Assembly (NCBI GenBank): GCA_947389015.1
Contig: CANDVA010000001.1
Coordinates: 156,872 to 220,871 of the forward strand
Direction: 5' to 3'
Length of the DNA: 64,000 bases
Origin: an uncultured Clostridia bacterium
GTDB lineage: Bacteria > Bacillota > Clostridia > Oscillospirales > Ruminococcaceae
A program made the translations under genes and the position numbers. The notes under the pieces were generated by a model. It saw only the letters and a program-made list of their open reading frames with translations, was not told the DNA's origin and made no database searches. Shown piece by piece: positions 31,793 to 41,138 of this stretch; the first letter of the stretch is position 1, and the number at the start of each line of letters is the position of its first letter.

Positions 31793-33076
31793 GTGACTTT
31801 TAAAATAATTACGCTCGGCTGCAAGCTGAATTACTGCGAAAGCGCGGCTATCGCCGAGGGATTTCTCGCCGACGGTTTTGAGCGCGTTCCCGACGGCGAA
31901 CGCGCGGACGTGTGCATAATAAACTCCTGCGCGGTCACGGGGACTGCCGTTGCAAAGGTTCGTCACGAGCTGTCAAAATGCAGACGTGATAATCCCGACG
32001 GCGTGGCGGTGCTGTGCGGTTGCTATCCGCAGAGCTATCCCGAGGAGGCGGCGCTGAATTCGGGCGCGGATATCGTTACGGGCAACGCGGGCAAGGGCAG
32101 ACTTGCCGAAACCGTCAGGGCGTTTATGCGCGACAGAGTGAAGACGGTCAAGATAACGCCTTTGGGTCGTGAATTCGACGAAAGCTCCTCCGTCCCCGAC
32201 GAGGATAGAACGCGCGCTTTTATCAAGGCAGAGGACGGCTGCGACAGATTCTGTTCGTACTGCATTATCCCGACGGCAAGGGGAAGAGTACGCTCGCTCG
32301 CTCCCGAGAAAATAACCGAGCAGGCTGTGCGGTGCGTTCGGCACGGTCACAGGGAGATAGTGCTGACGGGTATAAATCTCGGCTGCTACGGTCAGGAGCT
32401 TGGACTTACGCTGTCGGACGCGGTAAAAGCCGTTGAGAGATCGGGCGTTGAACGCATACGGCTGAGCTCGCTCGAACCCGAAATGATCACCGACGAGGAG
32501 ATCGAAAAGCTGAAAACGGTCGGGACGCTTTGTCCGCATTTCCATTTGTCGCTGCAATCGGGCAGCGATACGGTGCTCAAGCGTATGAACCGTAAGTATG
32601 ACACCGAAAGGTACAGGCACGTCGCGGACAGGCTACGCGAAACGTTCCCCAATTGCTCGATCACTACGGATATTATCGTGGGATTTCCCGATGAGACGGA
32701 CGAGGAGTTTTTGCAGACCGTCGATTTCGTGCGGGAAATTGGGTTCGCGAAGGTGCATGTGTTCCCATATTCGCTGAGAAAGGGAACGATAGCGGCGGTC
32801 ATGAATCAGGTTCCGCCTTCTGTGAGAACGGACAGGGCAAAGATGCTGAATGCCGTCGCAAAGGAGCTTGAGGTGAAATTCTGTGATAAGCAGCGCGGCA
32901 CGGTTCAGACCGTGCTTATTGAGAAGCCGCAGTCTGCGCAATATTCGCACGGGTTCACCGAGAACTACACTCCCGTAAGGCTTTACGGCGCGGAGTTTGA
33001 GCGGCATACGCCGGTGAGGACTGAGATATTCGCGAGCCGCGACGGGTACTGTCTTGGGCGGGCGTTCGGCGAATAA
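31793..33076 (+). CDS. mtaB: tRNA N6-threonylcarbamoyladenosine methylthiotransferase
   Basis: The 427-aa enzyme adds a methylthio group to t6A37 of tRNAs. It has the N-terminal MTTase domain with three cluster cysteines (TLGCKLNYCES, INSCAVTG, LCGCYPQ), the radical SAM motif CDRFCSYC near 150, and GRVRSLAPEKI and HLSLQSGSDTVLKRMNRKYD blocks typical of MtaB. The C-terminal TRAM-like part is short. I place the start at a GTG at 31793, 7 nt after AAGGAG; the upstream GTG at 31772 overlaps the macro gene and has no ribosome site. Confidence 0.93.
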   Translation: MTFKIITLGCKLNYCESAAIAEGFLADGFERVPDGERADVCIINSCAVTGTAVAKVRHELSKCRRDNPDGVAVLCGCYPQSYPEEAALNSGADIVTGNAGKGRLAETVRAFMRDRVKTVKITPLGREFDESSSVPDEDRTRAFIKAEDGCDRFCSYCIIPTARGRVRSLAPEKITEQAVRCVRHGHREIVLTGINLGCYGQELGLTLSDAVKAVERSGVERIRLSSLEPEMITDEEIEKLKTVGTLCPHFHLSLQSGSDTVLKRMNRKYDTERYRHVADRLRETFPNCSITTDIIVGFPDETDEEFLQTVDFVREIGFAKVHVFPYSLRKGTIAAVMNQVPPSVRTDRAKMLNAVAKELEVKFCDKQRGTVQTVLIEKPQSAQYSHGFTENYTPVRLYGAEFERHTPVRTEIFASRDGYCLGRAFGE

Positions 33077-33088
33077 GGAGATTTTATT

Positions 33089-33825
33089 ATGGACGATGAA
33101 GAAAAAGCGTTCTCAGAAACGCCGAACGATCCGTATTCGCTGAGGCTGACGGAGTATCTTATCGGCAGGATCGCGGCGCTGGAAAAGCGTATCGAGCTGC
33201 TTGAAAAAAATCGGCAAGTCCCGCCGAAAGCGGTGACGATCTGCTCAAGGAGCTTATATCAAGATCGGACGCGTTGGATAAAAAGCTTGACATACTTATT
33301 GAGCGGACGGCAGACATTTCCGAGTCAAGCGGCGTTGAGGATATCGGCGGAAACTCTGCCGTTCAGAAAAGTGATAAATCCGAGCCTCAGACAAAAAGCA
33401 CAGCCAAGGGAAAACAGGTCGCTGTGTTTATTGACGGCGAGAATATAAGCCATAAAAAGGCGGAAAAAATTATGGAAAAGTCGGCAAATCGCGGACAAAT
33501 CGAGTTTGCGCGCGTTTATGGAGTGCAGAACAACAATTCCGACAAGTGCTGGATAAAGACTTCGGGCGAGCTGAACATCAAGCATATTCGTCTTGCCGGC
33601 GGCAGCAAAAAGAACAAGGTCGACAAGAAGATGTTTGAGGAGATATTTAACGAAGCAAAAAAGAAAGATCATGCCGAAACGATAGTTATCGCTACGAACG
33701 ACGCTGATTTTGTACCTGTTGTTAAAGAAGTTTCGGATATGGGAATACACGTTGTTATAATGGGTCTGAAATCATCGTTATCGGATAAAATGAAAAAAGT
33801 CTGCGATTCGTTTGTTTATCTATAA
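33089..33825 (+). CDS. NYN-domain protein split by a -1 frameshift at an A7 run
   Basis: The first frame (MDDEEKAFSETPNDPYSLRLTEYLIGRIAALEKRIELLEKN) is a short coiled coil; the C-terminal NYN domain (VAVFIDGENISHKKAEK, GQIEFARVYG, ETIVIATNDADFVPVVKEVSDMG in the -1 frame) is a PIN-like nuclease fold with its acidic residues intact. The frames join if the run of seven A at 33204-33210 is read with a -1 shift; the codons there are A AAA AAT, a possible slippery heptamer. The joined product would be about 245 aa. No ribosome site supports an independent second start (the TTG at 33274). It could be programmed frameshifting, polymerase slippage, phase variation, a mutation or a sequencing error. 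It follows mtaB by 12 nt. Confidence 0.7.
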
Positions 33826-33877
33826 CGTTTGGCAGTTAATATAAAATTAATGAAGAACCAAAGAGGAGGACTAAAAA

Positions 33878-36800
33878 ATGGTTTATCGAATTTATGTGGA
33901 AAAGAAGAAGCTGTTCGCCGTTGACGGCGCGGCGGTGCTGGAGGACCTGACCGTCGCTCTGGGCATGAAAGCGGTGGAGGGCGTGCGCGTTATCAACCGC
34001 TACGACGTCGAGGGCTTGACGGAGGAGAATTTCAAAAAGGCGGTGCCGACGGTATTCTCCGAGCCGCCCGTTGACGAGGTGTTCGAGGAGTTGCCCGCGC
34101 TTTCGGAGAACGAACGTATGTTCGCGGTGGAGTTCCTGCCCGGGCAGTTCGACCAGCGTGCGGACTCGGCGGCGCAGTGTATACAAATGCTCTGCAAGGG
34201 CGACCGCCCCGACGTGAAGTACGCCAAGATATACATTATAAAAGGTAAGCTCACCGACGATGAGTTCACGCGTATCAAGCATTATCTGATAAACGCGGTG
34301 GAGTCGCGCGAGTGCGGCTTCGAGAAAAAGGACACGCTCAAGGTAAGCTATACGATGCCGACCGAGGTCGAGACCTTGAACGGATTTATCGATAAGTCCG
34401 ACTCGGAGCTGGCGGATTTCGTGACGAAGTACGGTCTCGCAATGGACAATGACGATATCAAGTTCTGCCAAGACTATTTTAAGAGCGAACGCCGCGACCC
34501 GACCATAACCGAAATACGTATGATCGACACCTATTGGAGCGACCACTGCCGTCATACGACGTTTGGCACGATAATCGACAATGTGGACATTAAGCCCGAA
34601 TATATCGCGAAAACCTACGCCGAGTACAAAGCCGCCCGCGAGGAGCTTGGGCGCGGAAATAAGCCGATCTGTCTTATGGATATCGCGACATTGGCGGCGA
34701 AGAAGCTCAAAAAGGACGGTCTGCTCCCCGATCTCGACGAGAGCGAGGAAATAAACGCCTGCTCCGTCAAGATAACCGTCGACGTTGACGGCAAGGACGA
34801 GGAATGGCTTCTGATGTTCAAGAACGAGACCCACAATCATCCCACTGAGATAGAGCCGTTCGGCGGCGCGGCGACTTGTCTGGGCGGCGCTATCCGCGAC
34901 CCGCTCTCGGGGCGTTCCTACGTTTATCAGGCGATGCGCGTGACGGGCGCGTCCGACCCGCTTCTCCCTGTCGAGAAAACTCTCGCGGGCAAGTTGCCGC
35001 CGCGCAAGATAACGACTACGGCGGCCGCGGGTTATTCGTCCTACGGCAATCAGATAGGTCTTGCGACGGGTCACGTCGCGGAGATATACCACCCGGGCTA
35101 TATGGCTAAGAGAATGGAGATCGGCGCGGTAGTCGGCGCTGCGCCCGTCGAAAACGTCCGCCGCGAGCGCCCCGCACCCGGCGACGTTATAATCCTCCTC
35201 GGCGGCAGAACGGGACGCGATGGCTGCGGAGGCGCTACGGGCTCGTCCAAGGCGCACAGCGTTCAGTCGCTCGACAGCTGCGGCGCTGAGGTCCAAAAGG
35301 GCAACGCTCCCGAGGAGCGCAAGCTGCAAAGGCTGTTCCGCGACCCCGAGGCTACTCGTCTTATCAAGCGCTGCAACGACTTCGGCGCGGGCGGCGTTTC
35401 CGTCGCTATCGGCGAGCTTGCGGACGGTCTTGAAATAGACCTCAATGCCGTTCCCAAGAAATACGACGGACTTGACGGCACGGAGCTTGCCATTTCCGAG
35501 AGCCAGGAGAGAATGGCGGTCGTAGTTGCGGCGGAGGACGTTGACAAATTCCGCGCGCTGGCTTCCAAGGAAAATCTGGAGAGCACTCCCGTTGCGGTAG
35601 TCAAGGCTGAGCCGAGGCTGAAGATGAACTGGAACGGAAAGACGATAGTCGACGTCTCACGCGAGTTCCTTAATTCAAACGGAGCGGAAAAGCACACCGA
35701 CGTTGCCGTTCCCGGGGTCAATGTAAGCTACTCCACGGGCAGAAGAAACACCCCCGAGGATTGGGAAAAGCTCGTCACCGACCTTAACGTATGCTCGCAG
35801 AGGGGATTGGTCCAGCGTTTTGACAGCACTATCGGCGGCAGCACGGTGCTTATGCCGTTCAGCGGCAGAACACAGCAGACCCCCGTTCAGGCTATGGCGG
35901 CGAAGATCCCCGTACTCGGCGGCAATACCACTACGGCTTCGATAATGGGTTGGGGCTTCAATCCGAAAGTTTCCGAGCAGTCGCCGTATCACGGAGCGGT
36001 CTGCGCGGTTGTTGAGAGTATAGCAAAGATAGTCGCGGCGGGCGGTACCTATGAGAAGTGTTGGCTGACGTTCCAGGAGTACTTTGAGCGCACGCAGGGC
36101 AAGGCGGAGCGCTGGGGCAAGCCGTTCTCGGCATTGCTGGGCGCGTACAAGGCTCAGCTTGAGCTTGGCTGCGGCGCTATCGGCGGCAAGGACAGCATGA
36201 GCGGAACGTTCGAGCATATCGATGTGCCGCCGACGCTCGTTTCGTTCGCGGTATCGACGGCTAAAACCGACAACATCATCTCCGCGGAGTTTAAGTGCCC
36301 GTACAGCAGGATCGGCTACATCGCGCCCAGGTACGATGAAAACGGTCTGCCCGATTTCGAGAGCGTAAGGGCGGTATTCGGGATGGTGGAGAAGCTTATC
36401 GCGGATAAGAAAGCTATCTCCGTATGGAGCGTCGCTAACGGAGGCGTTGCCGAGGGCGTGTTCAAAATGGCGCTCGGTAATCACGTCGGCGCTAAGCTGG
36501 ACGGGCTCTCCGACGACGAGCTGTTCACTCCCGTTTACGGCGCGTTTGTCTTGGAGCTTGAGGGCGGGTGTGACGACGTTCGCATGATCGGCGAGACTAT
36601 CCCCGAATACGAGATAATCTGCGGCAATACCAAGCTCGATATTTCCAAGCTCGAGGAGAAGTGGGACGGTGTTCTTGAGCCCGTATTCAAGCAGAAAACG
36701 AGCTTCAAGCCCGCTCCCGAAAAGGTTGAGTATACGGGCGGGTGCGAGCTGCTGTTAAATCACGTTTCCCCGAAGATAGCAAAGCCGCGCGTGCTTATCC

Positions 36801-37579
36801 CGGTATTCCCCGGCACTAACTGCGAGTATGACACGGCGAAGGCGTTTGAGAAATACGGCGCAAGGGCTGAGATATTCGTAATCAAGAACCTTTCCGCCGC
36901 CGATATCGAGGAGAGCGTGAACGCGTTCGCAAAGCTGATCGAGCAGACGCAGATGATTGCTCTTCCCGGTGGCTTCAGCGGCGGCGACGAACCGGAGGGC
37001 TCGGCAAAGTTTATCAACGCATTCTTCCGCAATCCGAAGATCACCGAGGAAGTCGAGAATATGCTCCACAAGCGCGACGGCTTGATGATAGGTATCTGCA
37101 ACGGCTTCCAGGCGCTGATAAAGCTGGGTCTCGTGCCGTTCGGACATATCGTTCCACTCACCGAGGACAGCCCCACGCTCACCTACAACGAGATAGGACG
37201 TCACCAGTCGCAGCTCGTTTACACTAAGATATGCACGGACAAATCCCCGTGGCTCGCGAACTGCAAGGTCGGCGATATTCACGCGATACCTATTTCGCAC
37301 GGCGAGGGCAGATTTGCCGCGCACGGCGACGTTCTCCGCAAACTGATTGATAGCGGTCAGGTGCTCACGCAGTACGTCGACCTCAAGGGCAATCCCACCA
37401 TGGACGCGATGTTCAATCCGAACGGCTCCATGTGCGCGGTCGAGGGTATAATCTCCCCCGACGGACGCGTTCTCGGAAAAATGGGTCACACCGAGAGACT
37501 TACCGACAGCGTTGCAAAGAACGTCGACGGTAACAAGGAGCAGCTGCTGTTCAAGAGCGGCGTTGAGTATTTCAATTGA
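33878..37579 (+). CDS. purL: phosphoribosylformylglycinamidine synthase, single-chain
   Basis: This 1233-aa enzyme makes FGAM from FGAR, ATP and glutamine in purine synthesis. It combines the PurL synthetase halves (ETHNHPTEIEPFGGAATCLGGAIRD near 310-335; SPLL-type GGKDSMSGTFE near 765) with a C-terminal class I glutaminase. The latter begins VLIPVFPGTNCEYDTA near 970, has the nucleophile Cys in IGICNGFQALIKLG near 1070, and the His-Glu pair in ISHGEGRFA. Length fits the Clostridia single-chain type rather than separate PurS/PurL/PurQ. The ribosome site is GAGGAGG. A terminator follows. Confidence 0.97.
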   Translation: MVYRIYVEKKKLFAVDGAAVLEDLTVALGMKAVEGVRVINRYDVEGLTEENFKKAVPTVFSEPPVDEVFEELPALSENERMFAVEFLPGQFDQRADSAAQCIQMLCKGDRPDVKYAKIYIIKGKLTDDEFTRIKHYLINAVESRECGFEKKDTLKVSYTMPTEVETLNGFIDKSDSELADFVTKYGLAMDNDDIKFCQDYFKSERRDPTITEIRMIDTYWSDHCRHTTFGTIIDNVDIKPEYIAKTYAEYKAAREELGRGNKPICLMDIATLAAKKLKKDGLLPDLDESEEINACSVKITVDVDGKDEEWLLMFKNETHNHPTEIEPFGGAATCLGGAIRDPLSGRSYVYQAMRVTGASDPLLPVEKTLAGKLPPRKITTTAAAGYSSYGNQIGLATGHVAEIYHPGYMAKRMEIGAVVGAAPVENVRRERPAPGDVIILLGGRTGRDGCGGATGSSKAHSVQSLDSCGAEVQKGNAPEERKLQRLFRDPEATRLIKRCNDFGAGGVSVAIGELADGLEIDLNAVPKKYDGLDGTELAISESQERMAVVVAAEDVDKFRALASKENLESTPVAVVKAEPRLKMNWNGKTIVDVSREFLNSNGAEKHTDVAVPGVNVSYSTGRRNTPEDWEKLVTDLNVCSQRGLVQRFDSTIGGSTVLMPFSGRTQQTPVQAMAAKIPVLGGNTTTASIMGWGFNPKVSEQSPYHGAVCAVVESIAKIVAAGGTYEKCWLTFQEYFERTQGKAERWGKPFSALLGAYKAQLELGCGAIGGKDSMSGTFEHIDVPPTLVSFAVSTAKTDNIISAEFKCPYSRIGYIAPRYDENGLPDFESVRAVFGMVEKLIADKKAISVWSVANGGVAEGVFKMALGNHVGAKLDGLSDDELFTPVYGAFVLELEGGCDDVRMIGETIPEYEIICGNTKLDISKLEEKWDGVLEPVFKQKTSFKPAPEKVEYTGGCELLLNHVSPKIAKPRVLIPVFPGTNCEYDTAKAFEKYGARAEIFVIKNLSAADIEESVNAFAKLIEQTQMIALPGGFSGGDEPEGSAKFINAFFRNPKITEEVENMLHKRDGLMIGICNGFQALIKLGLVPFGHIVPLTEDSPTLTYNEIGRHQSQLVYTKICTDKSPWLANCKVGDIHAIPISHGEGRFAAHGDVLRKLIDSGQVLTQYVDLKGNPTMDAMFNPNGSMCAVEGIISPDGRVLGKMGHTERLTDSVAKNVDGNKEQLLFKSGVEYFN

Positions 37580-37590
37580 TAAATAAAAAT

Positions 37591-37622
37591 ATCCCTGCCG
37601 TGAATAACGCGGCGGGGATTTT
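37591..37622 (+). terminator. terminator after purL
   Basis: A 10-bp stem (37591-37600 with 37610-37619, one T-G pair) followed by TTTT. Confidence 0.8.
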
Positions 37623-37737
37623 TGCTTAAAATTTTTTAATATTTGAAATTTTTTGCAGCGTTTTTAATTTTTCGTCGTATATATGGATGAGAGGGCAAAA
37701 AACGATTGCTGCGCAGCATTTCGCTTGGAGGACAGAC

Positions 37738-38292
37738 ATGCAAACAAAGGAAAAACAGCTCGCCGCAAAGCTTAAAAAGAGTGATACGGCGGCGCTTAAA
37801 GAGATGATCGACTGCTACACGGGATACGTTCGCACCGTTATCCGCAACTTCTCCCGCGGAACGTTATCCGAACAGGACATTGACGAGATTTGCTCCGATG
37901 TGTTCTTTTCGCTGTGGCAGCATCGGGAAACTCTGGACGCGAACGTCGGCTTTCGCTCCTACCTTTCTGCGGCGGCAAGGAACGCGGTCAAGGATAGGTT
38001 CAAGTCCGCAAAGCCGCCGTGCGACGACATCTCGGAGCTTGAGATACCGAGCGATTTTTCCGTCGAGAACGCCGCCGATATGCGCGAAATGCTGCGATGC
38101 CTTGACAAGGGACTTTCAACGCTGCCCGAAAAGGAAAGCGAGATTTTCGCGAGGTACTACTTCTACGGCGAAAGCACTCCCGAAATAGCGCGGAAGATGA
38201 ACGTTTCCGAAAGCACCGTCCGCTCCGGTCTCTCCCGAACAAGAACGAAACTTAAAGAATATTTGACGAAAAGGGGTTTTGATCATGCTTGA
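37738..38292 (+). CDS. ECF-type RNA polymerase sigma factor
   Basis: The 184-aa protein has sigma region 2 (SEQDIDEICSDVFFSLWQHRETLD, about 40-65) and region 4 (LPEKESEIFARYYFYGESTPEIARKMNVSESTVRSGLSRTRTKLKEYL in pieces, about 125-178), and nothing else: the two-domain ECF layout. It should direct RNA polymerase to a stress regulon. The start at 37738 follows TTGGAGG; an earlier in-frame ATG lacks a ribosome site. It overlaps the next gene by 8 nt, as sigma/anti-sigma pairs do. Confidence 0.88.
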   Translation: MQTKEKQLAAKLKKSDTAALKEMIDCYTGYVRTVIRNFSRGTLSEQDIDEICSDVFFSLWQHRETLDANVGFRSYLSAAARNAVKDRFKSAKPPCDDISELEIPSDFSVENAADMREMLRCLDKGLSTLPEKESEIFARYYFYGESTPEIARKMNVSESTVRSGLSRTRTKLKEYLTKRGFDHA

Positions 38293-38761
38293 AGAATTGC
38301 TGAAAAAATGCTTTGACGAGGAAATGTCTGCGGATAAAAGCGTCGAAAATATCAAGACCGCCGTTTTGTCGCGAATAGAGGAGGAAAAACCTATGAAACA
38401 CTTTACTATAAAGCCCTTGCTTATCGCCGCGGCTATCACCGCAACCGGCGCTGTTACTCTCGCGACCGCAAACGCGGCTACCGACGGCGCGGTAGTTGAC
38501 AAGATGGTAAGAACGTTCACACTCATTTTGAACGGCGAGGAGGTCGAGGGAACGATAACCGAATATTCCGTCGGCGACGACGGGGAAGCTAAAAGAGTTG
38601 AGGTCGAACTGCCCGAGGGCGCGGTTGGCGACAACATGGCTATCTTCATTGATGAAGACGGCGAGGCGGGGATAATTGCCGGCGACGATATCAACTATGC
38701 GCAGGTGCTTGGCGAGGACGTTGATATTATGTCCTTTGACAAGGCATATGATTTAATATAA
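38285..38761 (+). CDS. membrane-anchored partner of the ECF sigma, anti-sigma-like
   Basis: The 158-aa protein has a cytosolic N-terminus of about 40 residues (MLEELLKKCFDEEMSADKSVENIKTAVLSRI in pieces), one transmembrane helix (about 43-64, PLLIAAAITATGAVTLATA) and an acidic extracellular domain of about 90 aa. The layout and the 8-nt overlap with the sigma gene suggest it holds the sigma factor at the membrane, though no zinc-binding ZAS motif is visible. The ATG at 38285 has AAAAGGGG upstream. Confidence 0.65.
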   Translation: MLEELLKKCFDEEMSADKSVENIKTAVLSRIEEEKPMKHFTIKPLLIAAAITATGAVTLATANAATDGAVVDKMVRTFTLILNGEEVEGTITEYSVGDDGEAKRVEVELPEGAVGDNMAIFIDEDGEAGIIAGDDINYAQVLGEDVDIMSFDKAYDLI

Positions 38762-38788
38762 ATTATAAAAGGGAACATTCCCGTAACG

Positions 38789-38821
38789 AATTCCCCCGAA
38801 GATAACTTCGGGGGAATTTTT
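38789..38821. terminator. terminator between the sigma operon and the acyltransferase gene
   Basis: A 13-bp stem (38789-38801 with 38806-38818) followed by T residues; usable by both convergent operons. Confidence 0.85.
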
Positions 38822-40110
38822 TATACGCCAAGCTCCTCGCGGTTATCCTCGATATCCGCGTCAATGCCGAGCGATTTCAGGTTCTCAAAGAACAGGCGCT
38901 CAAGCTCGCTTTCCTTGATATTTCTTATCATATTGATATACAGGCGGTTATGGTAGGAGATGATCCCGCAGTTGTTATGCGAGCGCGACTGCACTCCCAG
39001 CGTGAAGTCAAAGCGCTCAATAAATCTGTCCATTTCCTCGGGGAGCGTTACCCTGCCTAGATTTGACATGGTGATACAAGACTTCTTTTCGCCTATCATC
39101 GAGTATGCCGCTTTCATGCCGAGATTTTTCATGAACAGCGGCATAATTCTCAGAAACTTGTTCTGCTCCGCCTTGACGTTGGCGGTTACGCGCGCTTTCA
39201 TCTGCTTTTCCGTCACCTGTATCTTCATTTGGTGGTGGATTATCTGTATTATCTCCTCGAGAGTATAGTCGCCCATACTCGCGTTTATCCCGGGGGTCAC
39301 GTAAAGCACGAAATTTCTAAATGAGGAGCTTTTGAAGTACTTGCGCAGATTTACTGGGACCAGCACCTTTATCGGCTTTTGCTTCGATTTATCGGGAACG
39401 TTTTTGTTTTGTATCTCCATAATAGAATATATCATCACCGAAACCAAGAGCGTAGTTAAACTTACGCTGCGCACCTTTGACGCGGTAAGCGCGCTGTTCA
39501 GATCGGCCACGCCCGTAATAATATTTCGCAGACCGTCGGGCTCCTTCGTGCCTTGTATACGGTACGCGGTCTCCTCCTGTCTAGAACCCGCGACCTTGCC
39601 GTGGTATTTAAGAAAGCTGTCCTCTGACTCGTTTTTGTCGGGCTTGCCCGCTCTGTCAAGAACGCCTTCGATAAACGGTATTTCGACATTTTCCTTTTGA
39701 AGAAGATACTCGGCGGTCAAGGTTTTTAGGAAGATAAGTCCGCCATTACCATCGGTAATGGAATGGAAAAATTCCGCGGCAATTCGGTTTTTGCCGTAAA
39801 GAACGCGGAAAGCGCAGGTCTTTATCTCGGACAGCGGCATTATGCTGCACGGCGACGGAGTATCGGGGCGAACCTTCGGAACAACGCTTATCTCCTCCAG
39901 ATAATACCAGAAGAAATTTTTGTCGAGCTTCATCGCCATCGACGGAAACCGCTTTATCGTTACCGCAAGCGCCGACTGCAAAATTATCGGGTCGACCGCG
40001 TCCTTAAGCGTTACCGATAATCTGAAAACGTTGCTCCATTTTCTGTTGCGCACCGCGGGATAAATTTTTGCCGCATTGTCAAGCGGCAGACGGAAGCGTT
40101 TATCGCTCAT
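38821..40110 (-). CDS. condensation-domain-like acyltransferase
   Basis: The 429-aa protein resembles the CoA-dependent acyltransferase superfamily (condensation domains, PapA/alcohol acetyltransferase-like). The catalytic HxxxD is His116-Ser-Ile-Thr-Asp120 in EFFHSITDGNGG. The second half has LVPVNLRKYFKSSSFRNFVLYVTPG near 250 and a late SNLGRVTLPEEMDRF. The acyl donor and acceptor are unknown; lipid or sugar acetylation are possible. Its start overlaps the end of the alpha/beta-hydrolase gene by 11 nt, so the two are coupled and may act on and off the same ester. Confidence 0.75.
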   Translation of the reverse strand: MSDKRFRLPLDNAAKIYPAVRNRKWSNVFRLSVTLKDAVDPIILQSALAVTIKRFPSMAMKLDKNFFWYYLEEISVVPKVRPDTPSPCSIMPLSEIKTCAFRVLYGKNRIAAEFFHSITDGNGGLIFLKTLTAEYLLQKENVEIPFIEGVLDRAGKPDKNESEDSFLKYHGKVAGSRQEETAYRIQGTKEPDGLRNIITGVADLNSALTASKVRSVSLTTLLVSVMIYSIMEIQNKNVPDKSKQKPIKVLVPVNLRKYFKSSSFRNFVLYVTPGINASMGDYTLEEIIQIIHHQMKIQVTEKQMKARVTANVKAEQNKFLRIMPLFMKNLGMKAAYSMIGEKKSCITMSNLGRVTLPEEMDRFIERFDFTLGVQSRSHNNCGIISYHNRLYINMIRNIKESELERLFFENLKSLGIDADIEDNREELGV

Positions 40111-40990
40111 TGAAAAGTTCCCCCATAAAGTCGTTTATTTTTTTGAAGCCGTCCTTTGCCTCGGCAATATTGTACATAAGGTAAACATGCCACATCTCGG
40201 GCGCAATATGCAGCGTCGAGACGCACCCGCACGAAAGCAGCTTTTCATGCAGCGACATGGAATCGCTGAGCATTATCTCATGCCCTCCCGCCAGTATCAG
40301 CGACGGCGGCAGTTTCGTCAAATCGCCGAACAGCGGCGAGACATACGGGTCTTTGAGCTGTCCCGAGTAGCTCTCCGCGTAAAAGCGCAGGCGTTTTTCG
40401 GTCATCGACGGGTCGTTTGCACGGTTGAATTCATACGAGCTCCCCGACAGCGTAAGGTCGCTCCACGGCGACAGCGCGATAATTCCGCGCGGCATAGGAC
40501 AACCCTCCGCTTTCAGCTTTAATGACAGCGCGTATATAAGACCGCCTCCCGCGGACTCTCCGCAAAGAACTATTCTTTCGGGCGGAAAGCCGCTTTTGAT
40601 AAGGAAACGGTATGTATAATACGCGTCGTCAAGTGCGGCGGGAACTCTGTGTTCTGGCGCGAGACGGTATTCGAGACAGCACACCTTAACACTCGTTTCC
40701 GCGGCTATAAGCGTACCGAAGCCCCTTGCGTAATCCATGCTCCCCAAAACGTAACCTCCGCCGTGCAGATACAATATCAGCGCGTCATGCCGCAGACTGC
40801 GCGGGATAATGTACTCCGCACGAAGCTCCGCCAAGCAGACGTCCTTATAGCTTACGCATTTCCTGTGACGGAACGTCAGCGCCTTGCCCATTTTATTCAT
40901 AGCGATACGGCTCTTGTCAAGCGGACATATATCCGATATTTTACTTATGGCGGAAAGCTCCGACCTTAATAATTTTGTATATAATTTCAT
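40100..40990 (-). CDS. HSL-type alpha/beta hydrolase (carboxylesterase)
   Basis: The 296-aa protein has the hormone-sensitive-lipase family oxyanion motif LYLHGGGYVLGS near 75, the nucleophile elbow LCGESAGGGL near 145, an Asp in the SPLFGDLTKLPPSLILAGGHE region and a catalytic His in PEMWHVYLM near 265. It probably hydrolyses short-chain or lipid esters inside the cell (no signal peptide). The start at 40990 is chosen since the upstream frame has no ribosome site, although GAAGAACGGA is itself weak. It is followed by the acyltransferase in the same operon. Confidence 0.82.
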   Translation of the reverse strand: MKLYTKLLRSELSAISKISDICPLDKSRIAMNKMGKALTFRHRKCVSYKDVCLAELRAEYIIPRSLRHDALILYLHGGGYVLGSMDYARGFGTLIAAETSVKVCCLEYRLAPEHRVPAALDDAYYTYRFLIKSGFPPERIVLCGESAGGGLIYALSLKLKAEGCPMPRGIIALSPWSDLTLSGSSYEFNRANDPSMTEKRLRFYAESYSGQLKDPYVSPLFGDLTKLPPSLILAGGHEIMLSDSMSLHEKLLSCGCVSTLHIAPEMWHVYLMYNIAEAKDGFKKINDFMGELFNER

Positions 40991-41089
40991 TTTTATCCGT
41001 TCTTCTAAAAACATTTAACACTATATCTATTATAACATATTTTTTTATATAAATCTACACCTTTTGCAAATAATTATCAAATATGAAAA

Positions 41090-41128
41090 AACCGGCTGTG
41101 CGGTTTGCAGAAAACCGCACAGCCGGTT
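41090..41128 (-). terminator. terminator of the rtcB-DUF2828 operon
   Basis: A perfect 17-bp stem (41090-41106 with 41112-41128) is followed on the minus strand by six T. It is the strongest terminator in the region. Confidence 0.9.
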
Positions 41129-41138
41129 ATTTTTGCAA

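Noticed and set aside
33836..35329. 497-codon frame on the minus strand
   Set aside because: It is antisense to purL, has no ribosome site and no recognisable domain; G/C-rich codon bias of purL explains it.
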